This document shows, piece by piece, positions 34,880 to 47,610 of a stretch of 64,000 nt of DNA (position 1 is the stretch's first letter; each line of letters opens with the position of its first letter). This DNA is from Polytrichum commune. Lineage: Eukaryota > Streptophyta > Polytrichopsida > Polytrichales > Polytrichaceae. Under the pieces are notes generated by a model, which was given only the letters and a program-made list of their open reading frames with translations, ran no database searches and was not told where the DNA came from. A program made the translations under genes and the position numbers. Where the stretch lies: the NCBI GenBank assembly GCA_950295325.1, contig OX485808.1, forward strand, positions 42,676,527 through 42,740,526. Reading direction: 5' to 3'.

Positions 34880-35642
34880 GCATGCATGCTTGGTTTATTT
34901 GCGCACTAACCCACAAGATACTTGGGCCCATCCAATTCAGGTGCACTGTTGAATATCCTTTATGAAGTGTCATGTCATAGCAACAAGTGTTCACTAATGC
35001 AAAATCATTTACCTGAGTTGATAATGAAAAATGTGGGCCACACTACATGGAGTATAATACGTGGCTCTCTTCCACTAGGCAATTTTAAAAGCTATGAGTA
35101 TGGTAGATGGTGAATCATCATTCATATATTTTCTTATATCATATACATCATTTTAAGGAACCGGTGATAAGACCACACAATTCCCATAGTGTGAGGGCAT
35201 TTGGATGAAGATTCATGAACTCCAATAAGTTCTCTTTGGCGGGACTAGCCTATGATGGACTTTCTTGGTTCATGGATTGAAATATAATTTTTATCAAATG
35301 AACTTCATGAATTGCAGAGAAAGATTTAATCTAAGGTAGGCTTACCCAAATCCAACACAAACGGATATTATGTATTATTGGTCATACATTTAGAAGGGCA
35401 TATTGTTGGTTTTAGGTTCAATGTTGGTTTTGAGTAATACTCTATATGGTATCTTTTAATGTTGCATGTATCGTCAACATGCATGAGGGAATACATGTTC
35501 ACAACACCTACCATCAAGAAGAGTGAGAATTTTAATTTGTACATAAAACCCCCAAGGATCTAGAGAAAGACCAAATTATCACCTAATCTAGGGCTAAATA
35601 CCTAAATTAATCTACAAAGATTGGATTTTACTATATCGTAGG

Positions 35643-36893
35643 TGTCACAACCCTTGCTAGCCCTCTTAACAATCTTGCCCATTTTCATTTCTAGCAAAGG
35701 TTACGAGCGCTAACCCTTCGCATTCCGCCATGCTAATGGTTAGCTCCTCCTACCCTGGACCTTATAGTACATGGGAATGGAACCAACCCTCCTGCTTTGC
35801 TTTCGGGACTCACCTTTTAATCAGCAACTAATTCTTAGATGTGGACTCCCATCCATGGAAGTCCAATCTTATGTTGATCATTGCATTGCCGGAGCAACAC
35901 TACAACAACCCGAATCATACTAGGCAACTATGCTCTCACATTGGGCAAATGCCCATGGCTCGGGGGGTTCACTCCCTCTTATATTTTGCATACACGTGCG
36001 TTTGGGACCTATTTATTGGGGGGCTATTTACCTTGCAGAAAATATTATAAGGTATGGTATTTTTCAAAATAAAGGTGTGATGGTATTTTACATGTAATCA
36101 TTTATAACTACATTAAACCCCCCTATATTATATGTAAGTTTTTTCCAAAATTTATCTACAATGAATATATTAGACCCTATTTTTTATCGCACGTTGTTCT
36201 ACAATTTTCGCCAATTAATCCCCCGAGGCCCATGGAGGCCGTGCCATTTGGCCTCAGGTGGGTGAAGCCACACCACCTTATCCATATAAGCCTTTAGCAC
36301 TCTAGGCAGGGCCCTTAACCCACCGTCAAGAAACCTTTTGTCTCTCTACCAAGAGTTGGGGCCAAGTAGACATTTTCCCTTAGCCGTTGGGCCCCGAAGC
36401 CCCCAACAGCTTCATACCATCATAAATTCCTTGTATGATGTTTGATGATAACAAGAAACCATTCCATCTTAATCTACGCTTCATGTAGATGCCGATGGGG
36501 TCCTCATTTGCCCCATTCAGGCAAGTATTAAGGAAGTTATGCCTGTTCAAATCTTGGCAGTCCCGGGAGCCACTCCCAGGCACCTGATGTACCAGGGCGC
36601 TGTCCTGGGACAGCGCCCCACTCAAATTGCCATATCTCCTAGCTCACACTTCCGATTGAGGTGTTCTTGAGCATTCTAGAATTGACACGCCATAAGCTAC
36701 GCATAGCTAATGGGCTTACGCTCGTGCTTCCTAGTCTCCATGGGTGGGAGGTGTTCCCAATGCTCGGGGCCCTCACACACACTAGAATCACTTGGGCCCT
36801 CTCACCAACGACGCCACAAGCCCCGGGTGTCACTCCGGGGTCCCCCTTGTGCCCATGATGTTTTGGGCACTCCTCATGAAGTTGTGCGCAACA
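35643..36893 (-). mobile_element. Solo LTR of the gypsy family, with a nested MITE
   Basis: It starts TGTCACAACCC and ends GCGCAACA, and is alignable throughout with the 972-bp LTRs at 52105 and 58182 at clearly lower identity. After removing the 277 bp due to the nested MITE and its duplication, it is 974 bp. Flanks GTAGG (35638-35642) and ATAGG (36894-36898) agree at 4 of 5 bases, consistent with an old 5-bp duplication. No internal region, so it arose by LTR-LTR recombination. Strand is given by analogy with the full element. Confidence 0.85.
35959..36227. mobile_element. hAT-like MITE nested in the solo LTR, TSD GCCCATGG
   Basis: 269 bp; left end CTCGGGGGGTTCAC, right end in reverse CTCGGGGGATTAA. 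GCCCATGG flanks both sides exactly (35951-35958, 36228-36235), and the intact LTRs at 52 and 58 kb show the single empty-site copy of that octamer. This is direct evidence for insertion of this family with an 8-bp duplication. Confidence 0.92.
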
Positions 36894-37802
36894 ATAGGTA
36901 TATATATATATGTAGGTTAAACCTATAGGGTTAGATTCGTATTGCACCTTTGATGGTGGGTGTTGGGAAGTGAAATCATGCATGAAGCTAGGAATTTGTA
37001 ATGTCTACGTAAATTCATGATTGGGAAGGTGAAACATAATGACCTATTCTACATACTAAAAACCCGGGGGGTGGATTCATTAATTGGAAACCTAAATGAC
37101 GTGCATGGATCACTACGACATTAAACCCCGATACAAGAGAAGTTATAGAGAAAAACAAATGTATGCATACTAATGGCATGCTAGAAAATGGACTCATGTA
37201 TCGATACTAGGCTTTTCAATTTGATGTAATAAATGCCTTCAATACATATGCAACTTGTAAATCATGAATTAAATAAGACTTCATCACATACAAAATCCAC
37301 TTTCATTTTCCAATGAGAAAGTTGTTGAAGGGTTTTCATCTATAGCATGTAACACAACAATTGTATCAAACAAACAAAGACAAATAGCACAGTAACTTAG
37401 TCACAATGTGTAGAGAAAAAACTCAATAAAGCCCATGAGAGCTCCAAGAGCATCTTGTTTGTAAAAATCTAGGACCCAATTGAAATCCCTAACAAGAACA
37501 AGGATGATAGTCATTAAGGACTATGACCATATGACAACAATGAATGAAAACGTGAAGTGAATGAAAACAAAGACATCTACGGTCAAATTTTTTCTCTACA
37601 CCTTAGGGCCCCGTTTTGTACATCTACATTACTTTAAAAATGATTAATAGCCTTCATAGACGTACATGCTATAAATAAACAATACCTCTCTGTTATGGAT
37701 ACTATGTATGCCAATGCCTCAAAATAATACCCTCTCTTACACTCACGTCAGTTCGTACATGGTGTAAAGAGTCCACCCCTTGGGTCTAGAAGCTACATTG
37801 AT

Positions 37803-38012
37803 TATCCCAATTAGTGCGTGTTACTACTTAGAGTTACGCAATGCTATAAATATTCAACGAGAATGTACTGTTTTACCAAGCAAAGTCATATATGTTTTTA
37901 AATTTCCAAACAACCTAATGAACTTTTGTTAGTAAAAACTCAAAGAGTGAGACGTTCTTACATTGTGTAACTTTGAATACTAACACACACAAATTGAGAT
38001 AATCCGTGTATT
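37803..38012. mobile_element. Diverged small MITE, related to 19055 and 32616
   Basis: Left GATTATCCCAATTAGTGCGT and right in reverse GATTATCTCAATTTGTGTGT form an inverted pair. The subterminal sequences (GAGTTACGCAATGCTATA; AAAGTTACACAATG) match the 19055 and 32616 elements. Confidence 0.6.
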
Positions 38013-39500
38013 GTTTTGATATCATTTTGCTCGGGAAATAACATCAAAGACTCCAGCCCTCAACCATATTTGCAATGAAACACTTTTTTTTGTCCATTTT
38101 GAAACGAAAAGAAGCGTTCGTTTCAAATGGTGTCTTGAAACAAGAGTCCATATTTAGGGTTCTAGGTTTCATTGTGGGATTGTGGCTTTTGCAAATGAAT
38201 GTTCAATTTCAAGAAACGTGTACGTCAAGCAAAAGCCTTTTGGAAACAAGCAATTTGGAAAGCAACAACAATGATGATGATGATTTCTTCACAAGTGGCA
38301 GTTACGATGACCATTTCAAGTGGCTCAAATGATTTAATTGCTTGTGGTTCACAAGAATTTGAGTATGAAGACCCTTGTGCTTAATCTAGCAAAAAACCAT
38401 GCCTTAGCTTCAAGTGATGGATGGTACAAGCTGAAGTCCATGTATGCACTATATCCCAACTCGTTGCTTGAATCTAGACATAGAAACAAATGAAAACTAA
38501 GTTTTAGTTTAACATTTCCTTGTAGCCAAAAATGACGGAGGTGCATTTGGTGCATCTACCTAAACATAACGTCCAAGACTAGATGTAGGCTCCATCTAGA
38601 TTTGACCAAGGCCACATTGTCCAAGTCCTACCTTGAGCCGCATTCAATTCTTTTCACTTGTCTTTTACGTAACATTACATTCCTCAACAACGTGGGCTTT
38701 CAAAATTTAATAATCGGATTGTGGAAGCTCAATTTGAATATGGGTCTCCATGCGCAGCTCGAGAGTACGCAACTCCCGTATTATATGGCCTTGATTATAA
38801 TCACTTGTAATGCATTTTAGTCCAATATCGAGTGATATAATTTGTTTTAATGTAGGCAACTCTTGTAGCCCTTCTAACAAGGAATCCAAAAATGTAATTG
38901 TATACAAAAAAAATGAATACTCCTTGAAGCATATAGTTGCATTAAAAACCTAATTATATGAGTTTTTTGAAATACAAGAACCATCGGCCAAACTACCCAA
39001 CTTTTTGGGGTTTTAGATAAAATTTAAATTTATTTTAGTAAATAAAAAATTGCCAATGACTTTTAATTCTTATTGGAAACAACCACTTGTATGGATTCTT
39101 TAAAATTAGATGCTCTGCAAGGTTTAAGAAAAAAAGGTATTTGAAAATAGTATATATGTTGTGGAGTTTTTATTTTATAATAAATACTCAACCCAAATTT
39201 TTTCTACATCTCGTTTTATTTAATTTGGTCTTCACCCAAATTTTTGGTCATTTTTTAAAAATTTGATTTAATTTTTGCAAAGATTGTCCTCTAAGCCATT
39301 TTAATGCCGATGTCCCCTGCATATAACATGGAAGTTAAATACCCAAGGTGACACTTTTTGAGATTGTTATATTACAAGGGTCAATTGAACAAAAGTTGCA
39401 TGTTGAGTACCGTTATGTTGACATGTCTAACTATGTAAATTTAGTGTTCTATTTTTATGTTGCATGCCTCAAAATGGCTACCGAAGATATCACCATAAGA
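38013..39500. other. Intergenic, no gene recognised
   Basis: A plus-strand ORF at 38075-38332 (85 codons, ending in an Asn/Asp-rich stretch) has no recognisable domain. A short stretch near 38570-38640 resembles the reverse of sequence around 18730. Otherwise AT-rich. Confidence 0.4.
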
Positions 39501-40800
39501 ACAAGAAAAATAAAGCCCGATAGGCAACAAAAGACTGATTGCAAAACACATATTACATATTTATTGACAACCTCAACAACATACATCTCATTAACAATCA
39601 CGTCCCCACCCCTCGTCCCAACACAACCACCCTGACAAACTACTTATCTCAGCCATAGTTGACAAAATTGTATGGACCAAACACAACATAACAATACAAA
39701 AAATTAGAGCACATACCAGAATCTCATGTAATGAATCATAGACCAACTAGTCAATGAAGGACCACCCGCAAAACACCAAACCCCACACCCCACATACACA
39801 TTGCACACACCATACCTTATTGGCTCAACATGGTCTCAACAAGTGAACATCACGGAGAAATCCACAAACTTCAAACATATATAAACAAATACCATTGCAA
39901 ACAAGAATTACAACCTGCAAAATCCAAATTCACATACGTTGACAAATGGTGTTTATTGAGCAAATCAATCAAAAACTCTCAAACCAATTCTGGAAAGCCT
40001 CAAGCATAACTAATGCACAAATTACACAAACCTTAATTTTCCGATATGTCCAATACATGGGAAATCACCAAAAGAAGATCATTTGGCCAATAACATGTTC
40101 CAACCCCAACTGTACACTTTGCCCAAACCACAAAATTGACATGTGACCACACCTACTCTCCACTTGCACCCATCCACACATAAAAAAAACTTCACATAGC
40201 TTGACAAAACAAAGCATTGCACCAAATAGCCCCACACTCCAATCCAACAAGCATACATAATGCTATACCCTAGTAAATGTTGACAACGAATACAAACGCC
40301 CCCAAGACATCACAATCCCGGAATAGTTAATACAATGCACATGCCTCCCCAACATATGCACATGCGTGGCCCATATTATGTATACTAGCCCCCCCCATAG
40401 AGAGCCATACACCCATCCCCTCAAACCCATCAAACAACATATAACTCATAGAATTCATCTACGTCCATGATAAATTCCCAAATAGTGCCATAGGAGGAAA
40501 AAATAAAAATAAAAATAAAAATCTGACACTCATTTACACATTAAAAACTATGGGATGGAATGTTAAACCCCTTCTTACCATCACAACAAGGGTACCCTCG
40601 TTATACACAAATAATCACTCCAATCCCAAGAAAACTCAAAATACCCCCTCAAGAAGTCAAAAAACTCATGAAAACACATATACTGAATAGCCATAAAATA
40701 TCTCACATACCTTGTCCTAAATAAAAGAAAGCTCGATAACAACCAAGCCCTAGTCGACATGCCCCCATGAACTCAAGCACGCACACCTAACTCATCACCC
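39500..40800 (+). pseudogene. Second, heavily decayed LINE ORF related to 1-1368
   Basis: Translated pieces align in order with the first copy: TDC..ITYLLT (FTDS region), NHPDKLLISAIV (versus SHPDQITLATMV), IQKIRAHTRISCNE (versus LYKVRAHVNIYGNE), NQKLSNQFWKAS (versus DKELSNEFWENP), CTLCPNH...HLLSTC finger, LIEFIYVHDKFP (versus FIEFTYCNDRFS), GWNVKPLLTIT (versus GWKTDPLIIIT) and IAIKYLTYLVLNKRKLDNNQ (versus IAIKYAMSILLHKRRIENHQ). Many stops and frame changes, for example TGG to TGA in the finger. A C+T-rich 3' UTR-like segment follows to about 40925. The conserved C-terminal region shows it belongs to the element. Confidence 0.8.
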
Positions 40801-40929
40801 CCTCCCCCCGTAATTATTATTTAGAGGAGCGCACCTCCCGGAAGGTAGGAAGTAGTCCTACCCCGTCACCTTGTAAAAGGGGATCAAGGTAAGAAAGAAC
40901 AAGCTCCCATTCACGTCAATGAAAATAAA

Positions 40930-42879
40930 AAGCATTAATGTTCTTTTTATTCCTTTTTATTTTATCTCTCAATTGACAGACATTTGACACATAGTTGACT
41001 AATTTGGTCCTCATAAAAATAAGCTCTAAAGCTCCCACCAAAAATTTGCCATCATTCTATGAGATGCCATTCTCCAATAGATGATCAATTTGGTCAACAA
41101 GGTTTCACTAAAACCGCAGTTCTCTACCACATTCATATCGTTGGTAGTAAACTCAATATATAACTTACTTGATGTATCCAAGTTGCAATGCAACAGGCCA
41201 CAATGCTACATTGAATATTGTATTTAGTGTCACCAATTCAATGATGTTTTGCTCAATACTAATTGTAAATCCTAGTGTAGTGTCACCAACTCTAAATGTT
41301 GAGCTAATATTGTTTGCCATTCCTTGTAAACTATGTTTGGGTATTATAGATTTCCAGTGTTGCAGTTATGGTCACTTACTAAGTGATTTTTCATCCAACT
41401 TTGAATATTCCGTCACAATATCTCATCACATTTTTGGTAGGGTTCAAATTAAACCAATTGTTGTTTCAATAGTTGACACTTGGATAAACTAAACATAAGT
41501 TGGGAGGTAATATTTGTAAACTTATTCATAGAAAGTGTCACTATTTTCTTTATTCATAGTGACATGAAATTCCATATGACACTAAATACAATATCTAGTG
41601 TATTTTTAATATAGGCCTTCCGCTTCCACAAGTATTCATACACATTCAAATTGATTATGCACGATTAAACGCAATTAAGTATAATTGAGCGTAATTAAGT
41701 GCAAGGCCTAAGTTTTCACAAGTATTCATACACATTTAGATTGATTAGGCCTAATTAAGTGCAAGTACATGCATTTAACCCAATTAAACTTGATGAAGCC
41801 AAAACAAAGTGTAATTAGGCTCATCAATTCTCATTTCTGAATTAAATCGTAATTGGTTCAAGGAGGCGCATTCCTAACCCAACTCAAAGAGGTGCGAGTG
41901 TAGCCCATGCGGGATATTTAGGGGTTAAAGTTTCCATTGAATGCTTGCTTACCCTAGACCCAAAGTTTCCTTGACTATTTGACCATCTGGGACTCTGGGT
42001 GAATATAGACATTGTAAGCTCCCCGATGCCACCTCTGTAATGTCACTCCCTCTTTTATATTCTGAAACCCTAGGGAATGGATGTGCTTAGTATGAATCTC
42101 CCCCCTTGTTATCATATTTCCCTCTCATATATCATGGGGTTACACATTAAAATAAAAAATAAAAAATAATACCACATATTGGCACGCATCATGTTGTCAC
42201 CATTGTCATTATTGTCATGGTTGCAATGTTGACTTTGTATTGTTTCATGATATCACATGCTACACTAATTCTTTATCATCATGCATCCATGTTAGTAGTG
42301 AAAAACTCCTTAATGTCACATGCACTTTGGTTGTCACAAGCGTGACGTTAGGAAGGTTGGAGTGTGTACCATGTAAATCCAAAATCATCAAATTATATAA
42401 GGAGGGCGATGACACTTTAGTCAATATAGACACTGTGACCCACGTGCTAGCGACAAGGCCATGGCTGGACACCTACCTCTTTGTATTGAGCCCCTATCAT
42501 TGTAACATGTAGTGAAAACGCAAATAAGTCTACAATAGCATTTTTTTTTCATTTTTTTGGAAAATTTGAACCCAATGTTAGCATCAAATTAGTCTAGAAG
42601 CACCCACATGAGATGTATTAACCAATTTTTTTTGAGAGTGGAATTTTTATTAGACCCCTTTTACATGGGTAATAGTGGTAGGGCCTAGCTCAAAGAGGTG
42701 GGTGTCTAGTGCTAGCCCTAAATGCCCAAGCACAAAGCTCCAAGAATGTAGCCAAACTTTGGCAATTTTATGAAGCAAATCCAAGAAGGGTATAAGGGAT
42801 TTAGTTGTATGCATGGAAACATGTCAAGTTAGGGTTTCTTACACAAATAATCAACTGTCCATGTGCATAGAGTAACCAA
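40930..42879. other. Mostly non-coding; contains a MITE and short AATTAAG repeats
   Basis: Apart from the MITE at 41205-41602, a pair of direct repeats of about 83-90 bp (CACAAGTATTCATACACATT) lies at 41640-41760, with a diverged inverted match at 50050-50215. ORF 42240-42512 has no recognisable domain. Confidence 0.45.
41205..41602. mobile_element. MITE with palindromic ends, relative of 22611-22987
   Basis: 398 bp; left CTACATTGAATATTGTATTT, right in reverse TACACTAGATATTGTATTT. The interior aligns with the 22.6-kb copy (CTCAATACTAAT, GTGTCACCAAC, AAGTGATTTTTCATCCAA, TTATTCATAG.AAGTGT). Confidence 0.7.
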
Positions 42880-43188
42880 TTTATAAAATGAACGTGGTTG
42901 CATGGGGGTGGACTCTTACATTCAAAACGTAAATGACAAGTCACTATGAAATTAGACCCCCTTCATACGAGAAGTTTATAAAGAAAAAAGAGAGTATACA
43001 ACTAATGGTAGGCTAGAAAAGGGACTCATGTATTTAGACCTAACTTTTCAATCTAATATGATAAATGCCTCCACTACATATATGAAATATAAATCATTAA
43101 ATTAAGTAGGCCACTATTACATATAAAATCCAATTCCACTTTCCAATGAGAATGTCATTGAGCATTTCTTCATGTCTAGCACGTAAAT

Positions 43189-43764
43189 CTCGGGGGGGGG
43201 GGGGGGTTACTCACTCGTGTGCTATGTAGCCACGTGTGTACAAAGGGTATTTTTATGGGGTCTATTTACCTCCTTATTTGGATTTTAGAGAACCTTTTAA
43301 GTAGAAAAAAAAAACAACTTCACCAAACATTTAGCACCCTATGGATAATTATAAAAGACTATTTCAAATGATGCTAAATTACTTATAAAATTTTGATTTA
43401 CTTGTTCCGTATGAAGGCAAACTTAAGACTCCAATATGGCATGGCGTATATCCACGTTACTATATATTGGTGAAAGAGTATGCACATCAAAACCCAGTCG
43501 TTCAATTTTCATCCATTTTGCATGCATTATATGTGAATATACTCATTTAAAAAAAGGATCCCTCTATTATTTTGTCATACTAAATTCTTTCTACCTCAAA
43601 CCTAAAGTGGGGGTTTTCCCCTTATACTAAATAATATATAACCACATGATTCGTAATCTAAGAAGACTATGATAAATCCAAAGTTTCTATAATACACTAT
43701 AAAAGCACCCTATAGTTGTTCTCACGTGGTTTCTACTTTTCGGCTAGTCACCCCCCCCCTCAAG
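43189..43764. mobile_element. hAT-like MITE, TSD ACGTAAAT
   Basis: 576 bp; left CTCGGGGGG (a run of 15 G) TTACTCAC, right in reverse CTTGAGGGGGGGGTGACTAG. ACGTAAAT flanks exactly (43181-43188, 43765-43772). The right subterminal ACGTGGTTTCTA is shared with 31425, 3585 and 60155. No transposase. Confidence 0.88.
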
Positions 43765-43861
43765 ACGTAAATCAACGATTGCAAAAAAAAGAAAAGAAGA
43801 GCCTAATAACTTAACCACAATTAAAGAGAAAATGCAATGAAGCCCATGAGCACTCCAAGAA

Positions 43862-43955
43862 GATAGATAGATAGAATAGATAGAAACTCCGGTCCCTTTT
43901 TAGCAAGGGCCCGGCGTGAATAAAGTGTCCGTTCGTAATGCCAATGACCCGATGC
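43862..43955 (-). mobile_element. 94-bp retroposon-like insertion, 12-bp TSD, (TATC)n tail
   Basis: GCACTCCAAGAA occurs on both sides (43850-43861, 43956-43967). The insert reads on the minus strand from GCATCGGGTCATTGGCATTA to a tail of TATC repeats. The matching repeat copy at 37440 lacks the insert. The duplication length and simple-repeat tail fit LINE-mediated insertion. Source unknown. Confidence 0.65.
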
Positions 43956-44441
43956 GCACTCCAAGAACCTCCCATTTGCAAAAACCTAGAACCCAAATGC
44001 AAACCCTAACAAGGATGGATAGGGTATTTATTGAGGACTATTACTACATGATGATAATGGCTGCAAAAAAAAAGAATTCAATGAATGTAGCACATCTATT
44101 GCCAATTTTTTCTCTGAACCTTATAGCCCCTTGTATACATACACCTTTGCTTCAAGATTCTTAATAACCATTTCATATGTACACACTAGAAAAAAACACA
44201 CTACTAGAAGACCTATATTGTAAAGTCTCAATTTCAAGCAGAATGTGTAGCTGCTAATGTCTTAGGAATGTCACAAGTCACAAAATGTTGTTTGAGCCTT
44301 CTTCGGAGGCTCCTAGGGTGCACGGAAACTGCTAACCTATCTCCAGCGTGCCACAAACCCCCGCCCACAATTCCTGGGCCAACATAACTTCGCATTTTCC
44401 CTCCTCTTCAGAGGGTTTTCTACCCGCTGCCTCAGTGAAAC

Positions 44442-44995
44442 CACTACACCGTTGATGGTATTTAGGGTCACGTATACTATTTGTGAAGGGCCTAAACTAG
44501 ATGCCTAGAGGTCTCAAAGTGTCATGCTTGCTAATTGCCAATATGATTACATTCGTCAACATAAGTAACTTCTTCAAGTGAAAAAAAATATCTCCATTAT
44601 GACATTTAGAGTCGCACATTGAGATATGTTGGATGATGGTCTTGCGTTACAATATGCAAGGGGAAGATATTTTTGAGCTTACTAATGACAAGTGTCATGC
44701 ATTTACATTTTAGTATGCAAGAGGAGGATATTCTTGAGCATATTGATGGCAAGTGTCATTCGCGTACACTCTAGTCAACTTGTAGACCACTGTGAAACAT
44801 AGACGTGCACCTCATAACATGATTGAACATACGCATGCCGAGATATGAATTAGTAAGTGCACTCGAACATTGAGTGTCATGAGACGACACTTATGGTGAG
44901 GTTGTTAATCATCAATGTGACCTAGCATACGTTTTAAAACAGGGTAAGTGACACTCTATCGCATGTGACAACTAAATACCATAAACGGTGTGGTG
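44442..44995. mobile_element. MITE-like element, ends CACTACACCGTT
   Basis: 554 bp bounded by inverted CAC(T/C)ACACCGTT.ATGGTATTTAG. An unpaired single end of the same type lies at 51825. No ORF and no clear target duplication. Confidence 0.6.
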
Positions 44996-46440
44996 CTTTC
45001 TGTAATGGCGTCCAAATCTGCGAGCTCACAAGGTTTGGGAGGCGATGCGCTGGAGGATCTCTCCCATCACAAATTGCGTGCTGATGGTCTCACACAAGAA
45101 TCTCCTCTCCTAGTTCCGAACGAGAAAGTGATATATGATGAGCTTAATGTGGGTGACGCATTGTCCCTTGTCATCGACGTGCAAGGTCTCAAGTGGGTAG
45201 ATGCCCAGCATATGTCCAGGATGAGCACAAGGGGCATATAATGCATTTCCATATGGGAAAAGAGGACACTTTACCTGCTTGTATGCAACCATTTTACACT
45301 CATATGGAAATATTGCGCATCCGTGAATAATGGGACAGTTCCTGATGGAATTCCCCTGTGACCTCCAAACCAACCACATGGCAATGACCCACACTTTTGA
45401 ATGTGAGAAAGTTAAAGGTATCCAGACATGGTAAACACAAGTATTGTTTAAGGTATGAAACATTGCATGTTTCAATCTTTTATTTTTACTCCTGGTGGTG
45501 GAATACACCATGCCACATGGACAAATGCCACATGGAAAAAATGGCATTCATAAAGTAAATCTAAGACTATTTTCCTAGTGTTGCTAGGTCGACATCACTC
45601 CGTTGGGAAGCCCTACACCAGCTCTTAATATGGAACACATAAAATATTCCGATGTCCTCGTGGTGCACATTATACGGGAAACTCTCGTTCTTGTGGCAAT
45701 ACCAACAATCTCAAACTCTGCTTGGTGCTTGGTGATAGCTTGCCGACTTCAGCCTGCAAAACAGTCACAAGTAATCAGCAATGCAAGGAGCCAAAAAAAG
45801 CTTGAGGTCTTTAAACTACGGCTATCGACCATTTTAGTCCACCATCCTGTCAAGTGTCGAAGGCTGTGCATGTGGTCAATCATTCGCTCAATTAGAGCAT
45901 GCTAACATCCAATTAGAGCAATAGTGCAAGCAATAGAGTGCAATCTTCTCAAACGATATCGTTCGAGTCTTCTTTGAAGTCCTGCATGAAAAACTGGAGA
46001 ACAGATACAAAGTAGGCATTTATATAATTTCGTGAGATCTTTAACGCTCGACAACAAAATGAGTCACCATTCTGACAAATTCTTAAATTAACCATAATCA
46101 CAGAGTGATTCTATTGTTGGGTAAAAGTGAATGTGAACAATTTATTGCAATGAGAGAAAATGATCCTGCCACCCAAAGGACACCCCTGCGGCAAAAATCA
46201 GGTATTTGTCATCTGACTAGCCACTGTGCAGGTAAATTCCTGACAACTCTCGGAACTTGATCTCAGGACCCAGCCCAGGTCCCAGCCCAAGCAACTTTGG
46301 GCCAACACCACTACTTAGCAAACTGTGTCTGTATTGAGAGAAGAATGACCTTAATTCTCTATCAATCTGTGGGCCTCTCATAACTGGTTTGTTTGTCTGA
46401 TAACTTAAAAGGGAGACTACATTTACCAACTCACTGGGGT
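44996..46440. other. Gene-like composition but nothing recognised
   Basis: ORFs of 83 (44990-45241, plus) and 145 codons (45110-45547, minus) overlap each other. Neither shows a recognisable domain. Confidence 0.4.
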
Positions 46441-46724
46441 TCAGCTCTTCAAATCGATGGATGCACCTAACAGGTTACTTAGCTCATTTTCCAAGAGGCT
46501 TATCAGCTCCACCTTATTACGCCGATACACCCATGCATGTTCAGTCCAATCGAACCTTGCTGGTCCACTGCATTCAAAGGCAACGAAATCAGGTGCTGCA
46601 AGATGTAGTTCAACAAACAAAGCTTCACCAACGTGTACAGGACTTTTTGATTTTATCAAGGACCTTGGACAACCGTTTGCAGTTGACACAGGCCAACTAC
46701 AACCATATCCCTGAGCATCTGGCA
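46441..46724 (-). CDS. Unrecognised probable 3' exon
   Basis: After an acceptor-like TTGTTACTTGCCAG (minus, near 46717-46730) an open frame of about 92 codons runs to a TGA at 46441. It reads well as protein: SPVHVGEALFVELHLAAPDF, FECSGPARFDWTEHAWVYRR and a final leucine-rich helix ELISLLENELSNLLGASIDL. Composition (balanced hydrophobic and charged, few rare codons) looks coding. I cannot name the family. It could be the last exon of the gene that starts at 48522, since both are on the minus strand, but the exons between are not identifiable. Confidence 0.35.
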
Positions 46725-46751
46725 AGTAACAAATGGTTAAAATTTTCATAT

Positions 46752-47610
46752 CGTGGCTTGTCCTAGGGTTCCAGTGAGGTGTGCATCACACACAACAGAT
46801 GCACCGCAATCTAAATGAATGCAAAGTTGCAGTCAAGAACTCACGAAACAAGAACCTCAACTTCGGGGAAAATGTGACAACAACAAATTCGGGGGACTCC
46901 AGAAAGCACCCCAACCTAATGGGTTGGGGTGCCTCAACACACAGGTGCTAGATTCCCTTCACCCTCAAATGGAGAATGCACGTGATCTCAAGCAATTCTA
47001 AGAATCGACATGCCTGCCATATGACATCCAAATCCCCTGACCGTGCACCTCATGAAGTCCTTCTGCTTCAAGATCACTTCCTAAACCTCCTTCCATATTG
47101 TGGCTTCCCTTGGGGTTCCAGGGACAGATGAACGAACCTCGCTGCAAGCTAAACCAAATCCAAAATTGTTGTCTACAACTTACACAACAAGAACCTCAAC
47201 TTCGGGGTAAATGTGACAATAAGAAATTCGGGCACTCAGTGCAAGTGCTAGATTCCCTTCAGCCTATACTGAAGAACGCACATGATTCAAGCAATTATAT
47301 GTCAATAGCGCCATGTAGCATCCAATTCTCCTTGTCGTGCACCTCGTGAAGTCCTTCTGCTTCCAAATCACCTCCTAAGCCTCCTTCATTACTGTGGCTT
47401 GTCCTAGGGTTCCGGTGGGAAATGCATCACCCAGAAGAGATGCACGAAGCTCACGCAAGCTAAATTGAATGCAGAGCTGTCTAAATCTCACAGAACAAGA
47501 ACCTCAACTTCGGGGTAAAGATGACAACAAGAAATTCGGGGGACTCTGAAAGCATCCCAACCTAATATAGTACCTCGACACACAGGTGCTAGATTACCTT
47601 CGACCTAAAA
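46752..47610. repeat. Three diverged tandem copies of a ~300-350-bp unit
   Basis: Units start near 46752, 47099 and 47393 with GTGGCTTGTCCTAGGGTTCC or close variants. Each contains ACAAGAACCTCAACTTCGGG and GAAATTCGGG, then CAGGTGCTAGATT or the like. They lie between the two minus-strand coding-like stretches (46441-46724 and 48.2-48.5 kb), so they would be intronic if those belong together. Confidence 0.85.

Larger units (their letters stand above)
34880..37800 (+). repeat. Uncharacterised interspersed repeat, copy interrupted by a solo LTR
   Basis: The parts 34880-35642 and 36894-37060 match the inverse of 19300-20300. The part 37060-37690 matches 42880-44190 directly, and 37690-37795 matches 49275-49390. 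So this copy is the longest seen and shows these are pieces of one repeat. The solo LTR at 35643-36893 is a later insertion. No ORF. Confidence 0.7.
42880..44190 (+). repeat. Uncharacterised interspersed repeat, third copy
   Basis: It matches 37060-37690 in order (ACTCATGTAT, ATGATAAATGCCT, CACTTTCCAATGAGAA, AATGAAGCCCATGAG, CCAATTTTTTCTCT), after removal of the MITE at 43189-43764 and the 94-bp insertion at 43862-43955. Confidence 0.75.
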
